Origin: Paenibacillus rigui
GTDB taxonomy: Bacteria > Bacillota > Bacilli > Paenibacillales > NBRC-103111
Direction: 5' to 3'
Assembly (NCBI RefSeq): GCF_002234615.1
Contig: NZ_NMQW01000017.1
Location: 248,001 to 312,000, forward strand
Length of the DNA stretch: 64,000 nt
Below the pieces are notes generated by a model. The model saw only the letters and a program-made list of their open reading frames with translations. It was not told the origin of the DNA and did not search any database. This document shows, piece by piece, positions 28,374-37,170 of the stretch; the first letter of the stretch is position 1, and each line of letters opens with the position of its first letter. Both the position numbers and the translations under genes were made by a program.

Positions 28374-29321
28374 TTATCGATTTTTTAGCACATGAAGCAG
28401 CTTCCGCATATCGTCCGGCAGCTCCGCCTCAAATTGCAGGTGCTCCCCGGTACGCGGATGGACGAAGCCTAGCACAGCAGCATGCAGTGCTTGCCCTTCC
28501 ATGGCGATATCTCTGCTGCGCGAAGGTCCGTAAGCCGGGTCTCCTACGAGCGGATGACCGATAAATTTCATGTGAACGCGAATTTGATGCGTGCGGCCTG
28601 TTTCCAGCTTCAGCTCCATCAAGGTATAATCGCCGAAGCGCTCCAGCACCACAAAATGGGTCATTGCATGCTTGCTGTTGCGCTCTGTGACCGTATACAG
28701 CTTCCGGTCCTTCGGATCCCGTCCGATCGGGGCGTCAATCGTCCCGTGATCGTGCGCCACATTGCCGTGGACAACAGCGATGTATTTGCGGTTTACGCTG
28801 TGTTCCTTCAGCTGCGCCGCGAGCGAAACGTGAGCCAGGTCGTTTTTGGCAGCCATCAGCAAGCCTGAGGTATCCTTATCGATCCGATGTACGATCCCCG
28901 GACGCATGACTCCATTAATACCGGATAAATCCTTGCAATGATACAACAGCGCATTGACCAAGGTACCGCTGTAGTGTCCTGGCGCCGGATGCACCACAAG
29001 CCCCCGCGGCTTATTGACCACAATGACGTCCGAATCCTCATAAACGACCTCAAGAGGGATATCCTCTGGTGCCAAATCCAGCTCTTCAGGGTCCGGGATG
29101 CTCAGCACCAGCTGATCCCCTTCCGCCAGCTTGTAATTGGCTTTGACCGATGACCCGTTCACCTGCAAATGGCCATCCTTGATCCACTGCTGAACCTGCG
29201 TCCGGGATACGTCTTCTTCCAGCGAATCCGTTATGAATTTATCTATTCTCTCCCCACGGTCCTCCGCCTCAGCCGTCCATTCCTTGCGGTTATCCATTCC
29301 TTCTGTTTCTGCTGCCGGCAT
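28374..29321 (-). CDS. rluD: Large-subunit rRNA pseudouridine synthase, RluD family
   Basis: A 315-residue enzyme with an N-terminal S4 RNA-binding domain (ERIDKFITDSL, SRTQVQQWIKDGHLQVNG) and a RluA/RluD catalytic domain. The catalytic Asp is in GIVHRIDKDTSGLLM near residue 145, and GRTHQIRVHMKFIGHPLVGD is near 238. It corresponds to YlyB, which follows lspA in Bacillus too. The ATG at 29321 shares its A with the lspA stop (TGATG), so translation is coupled; ATG at 29297 is an alternative. The exact uridines modified are inferred from the family. Confidence 0.9.
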   Translation of the reverse strand: MPAAETEGMDNRKEWTAEAEDRGERIDKFITDSLEEDVSRTQVQQWIKDGHLQVNGSSVKANYKLAEGDQLVLSIPDPEELDLAPEDIPLEVVYEDSDVIVVNKPRGLVVHPAPGHYSGTLVNALLYHCKDLSGINGVMRPGIVHRIDKDTSGLLMAAKNDLAHVSLAAQLKEHSVNRKYIAVVHGNVAHDHGTIDAPIGRDPKDRKLYTVTERNSKHAMTHFVVLERFGDYTLMELKLETGRTHQIRVHMKFIGHPLVGDPAYGPSRSRDIAMEGQALHAAVLGFVHPRTGEHLQFEAELPDDMRKLLHVLKNR

Positions 29322-29818
29322 CACGATTGCAAGTCCCTCTTTTCTTTTCTCCAGCTGATTAACGAATCGATGAAAATCAAAGCAACCCCGATACAAATAG
29401 CCGAGTCGGCCAAGTTGAAAATTGCGAACGTATAATCCACAGGCGTCCCGAACCAGTTAAACTGAAACCGGAATTGCAGGAAATCGACGACTTCCCCGAA
29501 CAAGGCGCGATCTATAAAGTTCCCTAAGGCTCCGCCCAGCAGCAAGCTTAAGGCAAAAGGCAGAAGCTTACGCCCTTCCTTAATCGTTTTTTGCAAATAC
29601 CAGATAATTGCTACGGCTACGGCTAATGTAATGATAATGAAAAACCAACGTTGGTTTTGTAAAATGCCGAATGCCGCTCCGCGATTCCGATGCGAGGTAA
29701 TTTGAAAAAACTCCCCGATCACGGATCGCGATTCCCCTAACAAAAGCCGATTCACAATCAGCCATTTGGAAGCTTGGTCCAAAAGCAGCACAATCAATGC
29801 ATAAATGTAATATATCAA
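29321..29818 (-). CDS. lspA: Prolipoprotein signal peptidase
   Basis: LspA (165 aa) is the membrane aspartic protease that removes lipoprotein signal peptides. Four membrane spans are visible. Catalytic Asp residues lie in GNFIDRALFGEVVDF near residue 100 and FNLADSAICIG near 135; HRNRGAAFG is near 43. It starts with TTG at 29818, with AAGGAG 8 nt upstream. rluD begins at its stop codon. It serves the lipoproteins seen at both ends of the window, among others. Confidence 0.95.
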   Translation of the reverse strand: MIYYIYALIVLLLDQASKWLIVNRLLLGESRSVIGEFFQITSHRNRGAAFGILQNQRWFFIIITLAVAVAIIWYLQKTIKEGRKLLPFALSLLLGGALGNFIDRALFGEVVDFLQFRFQFNWFGTPVDYTFAIFNLADSAICIGVALIFIDSLISWRKEKRDLQS

Positions 29819-29925
29819 GGTTTCATCTCCTTATTCGCTTCCTGTGATACAAGGATTTTCCTAGCTAAAAAACGCAGTTACCGTAAAAAATAGGAGCATC
29901 GTGATTTTACAAGGAGGTCTCTCCC

Positions 29926-30681
29926 ATGGCAAATCAAACGCAATCCATCAGCCCGCAACAGCTGCAGTATTTAAAGAGCAAGCTGCAGGAAGAACAGCAG
30001 TGGCTGCAAACGAAGCTTGAAGACAATGATCATTTTGGCCTTGACGAGTCCTTGCGATTTCAAACCGGGGAGCTGTCTACAAATGACAACCACCCTGCCG
30101 ATCTCGGAACGGAAATGTTCGAGCGCAGCAAAGATATTGCATTGAACGAAAACCGCGAACGCCATTTGACCGATGTCAACGAAGCCCTTCAACGCATCGA
30201 AAATGGCCGGTATGGCTTTTGTGATACGTGCGGGGTCCCTATTTCCTATGAGCGGCTCGAGGCGATACCTACTACATTATACTGTATTGAGCATGTTCCC
30301 GATCCCCATGCCTCAGAGCGAAGACCCGTTGAGGAAAAGCTGCTAGCCCGTCCATTCGGACGCTCCAGTCTGGATGAAAAAAACGATCAAACCGAATTTG
30401 ATGGAGAAGACGCCTGGCAAATCGTTGAAAGCTGGGGTACCTCCAATTCCCCCGCCATGGCGGAAAATCCGAATGTATCGCGCGACTACGATGATATCGA
30501 GATTGAAGCAGACGAGCACGTCGGATATGTCGAATCATTCGAGAGCTTTCTTGCGACAGATATGTACGGCCAGCATGTGACCGTTGTCCGAAACAAGGCT
30601 TATCGCGACTACATGCATAGCGGTGAAGGAGAAAGCCTGCTGGAAGAAGACCCGTTATATGACGAGAACTCTTACAGCTAG
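29926..30681 (+). CDS. TraR/DksA-family zinc-finger protein, YteA-like
   Basis: The 251-residue protein has a helical coiled-coil N-terminus (SPQQLQYLKSKLQEEQQWLQ) and a DksA-type finger around residue 99 (FCDTCGVPISYERL...LYCIEH). The fourth ligand is His, not Cys. The acidic C-terminal extension (SFESFLATDMYGQ, residues about 200-250) and total length match the YteA sporulation group rather than the short YlyA found at this position in Bacillus. AAGGAGG precedes the ATG. It is the only plus-strand gene in a minus-strand run. Its target is probably RNA polymerase, by family only. Confidence 0.85.
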   Translation: MANQTQSISPQQLQYLKSKLQEEQQWLQTKLEDNDHFGLDESLRFQTGELSTNDNHPADLGTEMFERSKDIALNENRERHLTDVNEALQRIENGRYGFCDTCGVPISYERLEAIPTTLYCIEHVPDPHASERRPVEEKLLARPFGRSSLDEKNDQTEFDGEDAWQIVESWGTSNSPAMAENPNVSRDYDDIEIEADEHVGYVESFESFLATDMYGQHVTVVRNKAYRDYMHSGEGESLLEEDPLYDENSYS

Positions 30682-31007
30682 TAAGTTCTTCCTTCAAGCT
30701 GGAATTGAACATGCTTCACGATTTCGGCGATATAGTCTCCTATAATCGGCAGGTTCAGAGCCCCCAGCGCTTTCAGAAAGTAAAGAATGGTGGTCGCAAA
30801 TACGGTAAAACCGATAGCGATTCCTACGCCCCTGGACAGCCCCGCCAAAATGTTGAGCCATATCAATCTCCTGGGGCTGTTCAGCAGTTGAACATAATCG
30901 GCAATTTGAGTCCGTTCCATTTGGTTGGCTATCTGGATCAGCTGCTTATTGACTTTATCTAAAAGCTTTGTATCCGTCTCGGTCAAATTGTTGTTTTGTT
31001 CAACCAT
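30678..31007 (-). CDS. DUF5665 small membrane protein
   Basis: A 109-residue protein with a helical N-terminus (KLLDKVNKQLIQIANQMERT) and one long or paired membrane segment (LAGLSRGVGIAIGFTVFATTILYFL, roughly 54-78, quoted here only as a region). The pattern fits DUF5665, whose role is unknown. GGGGGAAG precedes the ATG. Its TAG stop shares the palindrome CTAG with the convergent DksA-type gene's TAG stop. It lies downstream of ileS with a long hairpin between. Confidence 0.75.
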   Translation of the reverse strand: MVEQNNNLTETDTKLLDKVNKQLIQIANQMERTQIADYVQLLNSPRRLIWLNILAGLSRGVGIAIGFTVFATTILYFLKALGALNLPIIGDYIAEIVKHVQFQLEGRTY

Positions 31008-31034
31008 TCCGCTTCCCCCGCAACTTATAAACTT

Positions 31035-31086
31035 AACGGGCAGCCCGGCTTTTGAAATCCAGATTCAGCAGCCGGGCACACCCGTT
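31035..31086 (-). other. Long hairpin between ileS and the DUF5665 gene
   Basis: AACGGG (31035-31040) pairs with CCCGTT (31081-31086), and GCCCGGCT (31043-31050) with AGCCGGGC (31070-31077), around a 19-nt loop. There is no T-run on the minus strand. It may act as a partial terminator or RNA-processing site after ileS. Confidence 0.5.
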
Positions 31087-31092
31087 ATTTTC

Positions 31093-33861
31093 TTATACCC
31101 GAGCCGTAAGCTTGATCACCTGTGAGCAACGTTTGCAAAGTGTCGGATGATCAGCGTCATGACCTACTTCCGGCGTTACAATCCAGCAGCGCTCGCATTT
31201 ATCTCCTTCCGCTATGCGAACCTGAATAGCGAGTCCTTTGTTCGCATGCGCTTCTTCCGGAAGCTCAGTACCCGGTTCATGAACTTCAACATTGGATACG
31301 ATCAAGAGTTGATCCAGCTGTTCAAAGCCCGAAAGCAGCTTGAATGCTTCGGCATCCGGATACAAATGGACAGCGGCACCTAGTGAGTTGCCGATTGTTT
31401 TATTTTTCCGCGCCTCTTCCAACGCTTTAAGAACATCATCACGCAAAGCGATGAATTGCTCCCAGTTGTTCTCGATGGTTTCGTTAAACAAGGAGGTATC
31501 GGCCAGAGGAAGCTCACTCAGTTGTACGCTTTCCAGCTCCACACCCGGAATATACTTCCACACTTCATCACTTGTGTGCGGCAGAACAGGAGCAATCAAT
31601 TTAGTTATTGCCGTTAACGCCTCGTATAATACGGTTTGTGCGGCTTTACGCTGCTTGTCGTCCGGTGCGCTGGCATACAGACGGTCTTTAATAATATCAA
31701 GGTAGAAAGCGCTCATCTCGACCGCGCAGAAATGGTGAACCGATTGGTACACCACATGGAACTCATACGCATCGTAAGCCTTAATGACGCGCTCCATCAT
31801 CCGATTCAGGCGGATCATTGCAAAACGGTCTAATTCATTCATTTGCTCCACAGGCACACGATCTGCAGCTGGATTGAAATCAGACAAATTTCCAAGCAAG
31901 AAACGAAGCGTATTGCGAATTTTTCGGTACACCTCAGTAATCTGGTTCAAAATGTTATCAGAGATCCGCACATCCTGCTGATAGTCAACGGACGATACCC
32001 ACAATCGCAAAATATCGGCACCCAGCTTGTCGCAAACCTGATTCGGGTCAACCGTATTCCCCAAAGACTTGGACATTTTCCGGCCTTCCCCGTCCAATGT
32101 AAAGCCATGGCTCAGTATGCCTTTATACGGCGCTTGTCCTTTAACGGCTACGCCTGTAATCAAAGAAGAGTTATACCAGCCGCGATACTGGTCAGAGCCT
32201 TCCAAATACAAGTCCGCAGGCCATTGCAGCTCATCGCGTGTTTCCAGTACGGCTACATGACTGGAACCAGAGTCAAACCAGACATCCATAATATCCGTTT
32301 CCTTGCGGAAATGATCATGGCCGCACTTCGGACAAACCGTGCCGGATGGAAGCAAATCTTTTTCTTCCTTCTGGAACCAAGCGTTTGAGCCTTCCTGCTC
32401 GAAGATTTGAGCCACATGCTCAATCGTCTCCTTGTTGACAACCGGCTCGTTACAGCTGCGGCAGTAAAAAATCGGAATCGGTACACCCCACACCCGCTGA
32501 CGCGAAATACACCAATCACCGCGGTCTGCGATCATGTTGTGCAGTCGGATTTCGCCCCAATTTGGCGTCCAGTTAATCCGCTTGATTTCCTCAAGCATCT
32601 CTTGACGGAATTTGTCCACGGAAGCGAACCATTGCTCCGTCGCTCTGAAAATAACCGGCTTCTTCGTACGCCAGTCATGAGGATATTGATGCTGAATCGT
32701 GTTCGAATGCAGCAAATGTCCGGATTCCTTCAGCATATCGACAATGATTTTATTTCCTTTTTCATAGAACATGCCCTCAAAGCCAGGCGCTTCCGAGGTA
32801 AAATGACCTTGATCATCTACAGGACAAAGTACGCCCAGGTTATATCGCTGCCCGATGACAAAGTCGTCCTCGCCGTGGCCCGGTGCCGTATGAACGCATC
32901 CCGTTCCTGCATCCAGAGTTACATGCTCCCCTACCATAACAAGGGACGTCCGATCGTAGAACGGATGCTGGCAGAGTACGCCTTCAAGCTCACTTCCTTT
33001 GATTTGGGAAAGAACTTGCGCATCCGTCCAGCCGATCTCCTTGGAGGCAGCTTCCAGCAGCCCTTGTGCCAGCACATATTTTTTACCGTTTGCCTGAACA
33101 AGTGCATAATCAAAATCCGGATGCAAGCTAATGCCCAGGTTCGCAGGCAATGTCCATGGTGTCGTCGTCCAAATGACGATAGCCGCATCTTCCGGCAGCT
33201 TGCCTTTTCCATCTTTCACTTGAAATGCAACGTAAATTGAAGTCGATTGTTTATCTTGATATTCGATTTCCGCTTCCGCGAGCGCACTCTCCGACGAAGG
33301 AGACCAATAAACCGGCTTCAGCCCTTTATAAATATAGCCTTTGTTCACCATCTCACCAAAGACACGGATTTGCTGCGCCTCATATTTGGGCTGCAAAGTA
33401 ATGTAAGGGTTATCCCAATCGCCTCGTACAGCTAACCGTTTGAATTGGCCTTTTTGCCGCTCAACCCATTGAAGCGCATATTCTTTACAATACTCGCGGA
33501 ATTCGGAGACGCTCATCTTTTTGCGGTCTACTTTTCCTCCATTGGCGATGGCTTGCTCGATCGGCAAACCATGCGTGTCCCATCCCGGAACATAAGGCGC
33601 ATCGAAGCCCTGCATCGTTTTAAAGCGAACAATGATATCCTTCAAAATTTTATTCATTGCGTGACCGATATGAATATCCCCGTTGGCGTAAGGAGGTCCG
33701 TCATGCAAAATAAATTTCGGCTTTCCTTGACGGCTTGCCTGTACCTTCTTATAGATATCCATCTCATTCCAGCGCTCTTGCATTTTCGGCTCTGCTTGAG
33801 GCAGATTGCCGCGCATCGGGAATTCCGTCTGCAGCAGATTTAAAGTTTTTCCATAGTCCAT
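31093..33861 (-). CDS. ileS: Isoleucyl-tRNA synthetase
   Basis: IleS (922 aa) charges tRNA-Ile. The class I motifs are clear: [11 protein letters not shown] near residue 60 (HIGH) and [10 protein letters not shown] near 595 (KMSKS). The editing domain lies between them. A C-terminal zinc site with CERCW and CKRC is near 885-905, typical of the bacterial type. The start at 33861 ([11 protein letters not shown]) has AAGGAG upstream; an ATG at 33879 is within that site. A T-box leader and promoter precede the gene. Position between divIVA and lspA matches Bacillus. Confidence 0.97.
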   Translation of the reverse strand: MDYGKTLNLLQTEFPMRGNLPQAEPKMQERWNEMDIYKKVQASRQGKPKFILHDGPPYANGDIHIGHAMNKILKDIIVRFKTMQGFDAPYVPGWDTHGLPIEQAIANGGKVDRKKMSVSEFREYCKEYALQWVERQKGQFKRLAVRGDWDNPYITLQPKYEAQQIRVFGEMVNKGYIYKGLKPVYWSPSSESALAEAEIEYQDKQSTSIYVAFQVKDGKGKLPEDAAIVIWTTTPWTLPANLGISLHPDFDYALVQANGKKYVLAQGLLEAASKEIGWTDAQVLSQIKGSELEGVLCQHPFYDRTSLVMVGEHVTLDAGTGCVHTAPGHGEDDFVIGQRYNLGVLCPVDDQGHFTSEAPGFEGMFYEKGNKIIVDMLKESGHLLHSNTIQHQYPHDWRTKKPVIFRATEQWFASVDKFRQEMLEEIKRINWTPNWGEIRLHNMIADRGDWCISRQRVWGVPIPIFYCRSCNEPVVNKETIEHVAQIFEQEGSNAWFQKEEKDLLPSGTVCPKCGHDHFRKETDIMDVWFDSGSSHVAVLETRDELQWPADLYLEGSDQYRGWYNSSLITGVAVKGQAPYKGILSHGFTLDGEGRKMSKSLGNTVDPNQVCDKLGADILRLWVSSVDYQQDVRISDNILNQITEVYRKIRNTLRFLLGNLSDFNPAADRVPVEQMNELDRFAMIRLNRMMERVIKAYDAYEFHVVYQSVHHFCAVEMSAFYLDIIKDRLYASAPDDKQRKAAQTVLYEALTAITKLIAPVLPHTSDEVWKYIPGVELESVQLSELPLADTSLFNETIENNWEQFIALRDDVLKALEEARKNKTIGNSLGAAVHLYPDAEAFKLLSGFEQLDQLLIVSNVEVHEPGTELPEEAHANKGLAIQVRIAEGDKCERCWIVTPEVGHDADHPTLCKRCSQVIKLTARV

Positions 33862-33931
33862 GCTTCTCAGCTCCTTCAAAAATTGACACAGCCCCTTGAA
33901 AACGGAGGCTTCTTTAATCCTCTAATAAAAC

Positions 33932-34245
33932 AAAAAAACCTCTCATCCCTATATAGGGACGAGAAGTCTCGCGGTACCACCCTGATTAAGACCACTGCCA
34001 CAAATAAACTGCGTAAATAACGACGTTTATTCATTTGACAGCTCAACAGTCTTCGCTCATCGATCGATAACGGGATCAGCCGATACTCTTTACTATGAAT
34101 TCAAGAGAATGCTCATGGGTGATTTTCGTTCACCGCAAAGATCGGGCTCACACCACTTCCCGAATCGCTTGTCATCGCTAATGTGAATTACTCTTCCCAG
34201 TCAACGCTTTCCTTATCATGATTGCCTTGTACAAGGCAGCATATA
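33932..34245 (-). promoter_or_regulatory. T-box riboswitch leader of ileS
   Basis: On the minus strand the T-box core AGGGTGGTACCGCG lies at 33984-33971, followed by a terminator (CTCGTCCCTA with TAGGGATGAG, then TTTTTTTG, to 33932). Upstream, GAAAATCACC (34127-34118) gives a candidate specifier ATC (34123-34121), an isoleucine codon. This accounts for most of the 450-bp gap between ileS and divIVA. Confidence 0.92.
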
Positions 34246-34249
34246 CAGG

Positions 34250-34278
34250 AGTATAGCGAAAATGCCGTTCGTCGTCAA
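34250..34278 (-). promoter_or_regulatory. ileS promoter
   Basis: On the minus strand TTGACG (34278-34273), 17 nt, TATACT (34255-34250). Confidence 0.8.
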
Positions 34279-34313
34279 CATACGAGACCGGCACCCATGC
34301 CCACCTGCAGCTG

Positions 34314-34793
34314 TTAGGCCTGCTCGATTTCCATCCGCTCCAGGGAGCTCCAATCTTCCTTGCTGAGCAGCTCCAGCTGGGCTTCCAGCAAAGTACGGAA
34401 GCGTGTCCGATAAATGGACGCCTGTTTCTTCAATTCCTCGATCTCTACGGCGATTTTGCGCGATTTAGCCAAAGACTCGTTGATAATCCGGTCCGCGTTC
34501 TTCTCCGCTTCCTTGATGATCAATTGCGCCTCTTTCTTCGAATTGGATTTCACTTCATCCGCTGCTTCCTGGGCAACAATGATTGTCTTGCTCAATGTTT
34601 CCTCGATATTAGAAAAATGATCGAGGCGCTCTTGAATAGCCAACAGCTGATTTTGCAAATCCTTGTTCTCGCGAATGAGCGCTTCGTAATCTTTAATGAC
34701 CTGATCCAAAAATTCGTTGACTTCGTCTTCGTCATAGCCGCGGAACGAGCGGCCAAACTCTTTGTTATGTATATCCAACGGTGTTAAAGCCAT
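34314..34793 (-). CDS. divIVA: Cell division / polarity protein DivIVA
   Basis: DivIVA (159 aa) binds curved membrane at poles and septum. The membrane-binding N-terminus is MALTPLDIHNKEFGRSFRG followed by YDEDEVNEFLDQVIKDYEAL; from about residue 35 the protein is a long coiled coil (LIRENKDLQNQLLAIQERL). GGAGGTG precedes the ATG. A terminator separates it from ylmH, so it likely has its own promoter. In spore formers it helps anchor the chromosome origin at the pole. Confidence 0.95.
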   Translation of the reverse strand: MALTPLDIHNKEFGRSFRGYDEDEVNEFLDQVIKDYEALIRENKDLQNQLLAIQERLDHFSNIEETLSKTIIVAQEAADEVKSNSKKEAQLIIKEAEKNADRIINESLAKSRKIAVEIEELKKQASIYRTRFRTLLEAQLELLSKEDWSSLERMEIEQA

Positions 34794-34888
34794 TGCGGCA
34801 CCTCCTGAATATTGGGCAAACTATCATCTTTTCCGTCCGATGCGTATAGCTATATTCGACAAGAGGCTGCATTTTCCTGCATACATTC

Positions 34889-34925
34889 ATAAAAAAAATC
34901 GGCATTCATGCATATTTGCCGATTT
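34889..34925 (-). terminator. Terminator overlapping the end of ylmH
   Basis: On the minus strand AAATCGGCA (34925-34917), inside the last ylmH codons, pairs with TGCCGATTT (34904-34896), followed by TTTTT. The stop codon is in the loop. Confidence 0.82.
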
Positions 34926-35688
34926 TAACACGAAACCTGCCTTTTTTTGTGACGCCTTCGACTTCAAGTATTTTGAAGCGGCCGAAGCCCTGCAGGGAAA
35001 CGACGTCTCCTGCTTTCAGCTGCTTGCTGGGGTCTTCTTCCTGCTTCCAGTTCACTTTGCATCGTCCAGCTTTGATCGGAGTTAAGATTTTGGCGCGGCT
35101 CAGATGATACACATCGCTGACGATTCCGTCCAGCCGCAGGGAGGCTACAGACAAGCCCACTTCCTCCAGTTTCGTTACAGCTGCTTGCAGCCGATCCAGC
35201 GGCAGCAGCTCCGTCTGCACGTGTACCCGATGGACCTGTTGAAGATTCAGCCTCATGTAATCGGCGACTTCCTCGGCTACCAGGAAGTGGCAGCCCGTCG
35301 CAGAGACGTGAATATCGCCAATCTTCTCCCTCTTCATACCTAGCGCCAGGATCGAACCCATATAATCGCTGTGATCGAGCTCTTTAAGCTTGTCGTCGAG
35401 GGAAGAAACGGCAATCAGACTAATGCCCATCTTCTCATCCTCAAGCACACGATAATCCGGGGCTACGAGCGCTCTTTTCCGTTCTGCCTGCTCATGTCCG
35501 CCCTCGAATCTTACCTGCACATCCGAGCTTCGATTCACTAAGGACGATAAAATAAATTGCTGCCGCGGATCCAGAAAATCCGTCAGCTTGACCATATGCT
35601 GCTCTGCTTTTTCCACCCATTCAGCCGCTTTATCCACGAAACGATGCTCATCCGGATGAAAATGGGAATAAATATTATCTACGCTCAC
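34906..35688 (-). CDS. ylmH: S4-domain RNA-binding protein YlmH
   Basis: A 260-residue cytoplasmic RNA-binding protein. The C-terminal S4 domain begins near residue 182 (SVASLRLDGIVSDVYHLSR) and ends in a basic KGRFRVKIGKYA; the N-terminal two thirds (YLmH/YggT-cluster type, with LTDFLDPRQQFILSSL) is the family-specific part. In Bacillus subtilis YlmH has been linked to ribosome quality control. It follows ylmG by 10 nt and ends within a terminator, so it is the last gene of the pgeF-ylmE-sepF-ylmG-ylmH group. Confidence 0.92.
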   Translation of the reverse strand: MSVDNIYSHFHPDEHRFVDKAAEWVEKAEQHMVKLTDFLDPRQQFILSSLVNRSSDVQVRFEGGHEQAERKRALVAPDYRVLEDEKMGISLIAVSSLDDKLKELDHSDYMGSILALGMKREKIGDIHVSATGCHFLVAEEVADYMRLNLQQVHRVHVQTELLPLDRLQAAVTKLEEVGLSVASLRLDGIVSDVYHLSRAKILTPIKAGRCKVNWKQEEDPSKQLKAGDVVSLQGFGRFKILEVEGVTKKGRFRVKIGKYA

Positions 35689-35698
35689 AACCCGTCAC

Positions 35699-35974
35699 CT
35701 AAACAAAAAAGTGAATGATCGCACGAATCCCTTCGCCAATAAAGCGAAGTGCAATCAACGCCACGATCGGTGAAATATCAATCATGCCGCCAATCGGCGG
35801 AATAAAGCGTCGAAATACGGATAAATACGGCTCACACAGCTTGCCGAGCATCTCACCGATGAAGCTGTTCCTTGCGCTTGGCAGCCAGGAAAGCAGCACA
35901 TACGCGATCAGCATGTATGTATAGATTTCAATAAGCGTGTAAATGTAACCGTCAATATTGTACAAGCTGTTCAC
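35699..35974 (-). CDS. ylmG: YggT-family membrane protein YlmG
   Basis: A 91-residue protein with two membrane spans (IYTYMLIAYVLLSWLP and ISPIVALIALRFIGEGI) joined by a loop with RFIPPIGGMIDISP, the typical YggT block. Its role is unclear; in bacteria it clusters with division genes and in plastids relatives affect division or assembly. A GAGGTG site precedes the ATG. The gene is 12 nt behind sepF. Confidence 0.92.
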   Translation of the reverse strand: MNSLYNIDGYIYTLIEIYTYMLIAYVLLSWLPSARNSFIGEMLGKLCEPYLSVFRRFIPPIGGMIDISPIVALIALRFIGEGIRAIIHFFV

Positions 35975-35986
35975 CTCGATATAAGA

Positions 35987-36418
35987 TTATTGTGAGTATA
36001 CATCATGATTCAGTATTTCCGAGATGGAGCCATGAATTTCAACGGTATCCGGTGTGCACAAGAAAATGTTAGGTCCAATTTTGGAAATGGAACCGTTGAG
36101 CGCATAGACCGTTCCGCTCAGAAAATCTACAATCCGTGTGGCTTGGTCTGAACGAACCAAATGCAAATTCACTACGACCGGCCTGCGGGAGCGAAGATGG
36201 TCGGCGATTTCTTGCGTATCTTCATAGGATTTCGGCTCCAGAAGCACCACCCGGACATTTTTCTGTGAATGTATACTGACAATGTTACCTTTATTCCTAC
36301 GTTGTTCTGCGGTATTGGTTTCATGTTCTTCAACTTGTTCCACGACTCTTTCCCGCTCAACAACTTCTTCTTCCTCTTGCAATCCCAAGAAGTTCATGAA
36401 TTTGTTCATCACGCCCAT
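35987..36418 (-). CDS. sepF: Cell division protein SepF
   Basis: SepF (143 aa) binds FtsZ and the membrane and can substitute for FtsA. An amphipathic N-terminus (MGVMNKFMNFLGLQ) acts as membrane anchor, an acidic linker follows, and the conserved core starts near residue 50 (VRVVLLEPKSYEDTQEIADHL) with RPVVVNLHL and VDFLSGTVYALNG. GGAGGAG precedes the ATG. Its gene lies between ylmE and ylmG as in Bacillus. Confidence 0.96.
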   Translation of the reverse strand: MGVMNKFMNFLGLQEEEEVVERERVVEQVEEHETNTAEQRRNKGNIVSIHSQKNVRVVLLEPKSYEDTQEIADHLRSRRPVVVNLHLVRSDQATRIVDFLSGTVYALNGSISKIGPNIFLCTPDTVEIHGSISEILNHDVYSQ

Positions 36419-36430
36419 GCCCTCTCCTCC

Positions 36431-37126
36431 TTAAAGGTTGTCTTTGCCGACGAGAATCGAACCCAGACGAATCCAGGTAGCGCCCTCTTCAATTGCGATT
36501 TCAAAGTCATTTGACATCCCCATCGACAGATGGGGCACTTCGTAACCGAGTCGTCCTTCCCGGTTCAGCTCGTCCCTTAGCTCACGAAGACGCCGGAACA
36601 CTGGACGGGTTGATTCGGGCTCCGCTTCGTATGGGGCCATGGTCATGAGTCCGACAATACGGATATGCTCAAACGCCTTCAGCTCCTCGACGAATCCCAT
36701 CAGCATCTCGGGGGCCATGCCGTACTTTGTTTCTTCGCCTGAAACGTTCAATTGAATGAAGCATTGGGCTGTGATTCCCAAGGAAGCCGCCTTTTTATCG
36801 ATTTCCTTGGCTAGTGATAGCCTGTCCAATGAATGAATGTAGGCAAACCTCCCTACGACATCCTTGACCTTATTCGTTTGCAAATGCCCGATAAAATGCC
36901 ATATTCCAAGTCCTTGCTCACCGTATGCATTCCATTTGACCTGCGCATCCTGCCAGCGATTTTCCCCAATATGAAGCAATCCTTGCTTCAGCACCTCGCC
37001 CGTTGTCTCGGTTGAAACGTATTTGGTCACGGCAATGACCTGAACCTCGTCACGATTTCTCCCCGAGCGGGCACAAGCTTTATGAATGATGTCCTCAACA
37101 TATGGTATCGTTTGCGAAAGCTGCAT
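36431..37126 (-). CDS. ylmE: PLP homeostasis protein, YggS/YlmE family
   Basis: A 231-residue alanine-racemase-like barrel that binds pyridoxal phosphate without known catalysis. The PLP lysine is in VIAVTKYVS near residue 35; HFIGHLQTNKV near 80, and LSMGMSNDFEIAIEEGATWIR near 200 are family signatures. The start at 37126 (MQLSQTIPYVE) has GAGGTG 9 nt upstream; longer frames to 37264 overlap pgeF. sepF follows after 12 nt. Confidence 0.94.
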   Translation of the reverse strand: MQLSQTIPYVEDIIHKACARSGRNRDEVQVIAVTKYVSTETTGEVLKQGLLHIGENRWQDAQVKWNAYGEQGLGIWHFIGHLQTNKVKDVVGRFAYIHSLDRLSLAKEIDKKAASLGITAQCFIQLNVSGEETKYGMAPEMLMGFVEELKAFEHIRIVGLMTMAPYEAEPESTRPVFRRLRELRDELNREGRLGYEVPHLSMGMSNDFEIAIEEGATWIRLGSILVGKDNL

Positions 37127-37170
37127 TACGTAATTCACCTCTATTCTTACATAACCTTCCTTGACACATG

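Noticed and set aside
34855-34861. TGTCGAA (Spo0A-box-like) upstream of divIVA on the minus strand
   Set aside because: A 7-mer of this degeneracy is expected by chance every few kilobases, and no second box or supporting promoter layout is seen.
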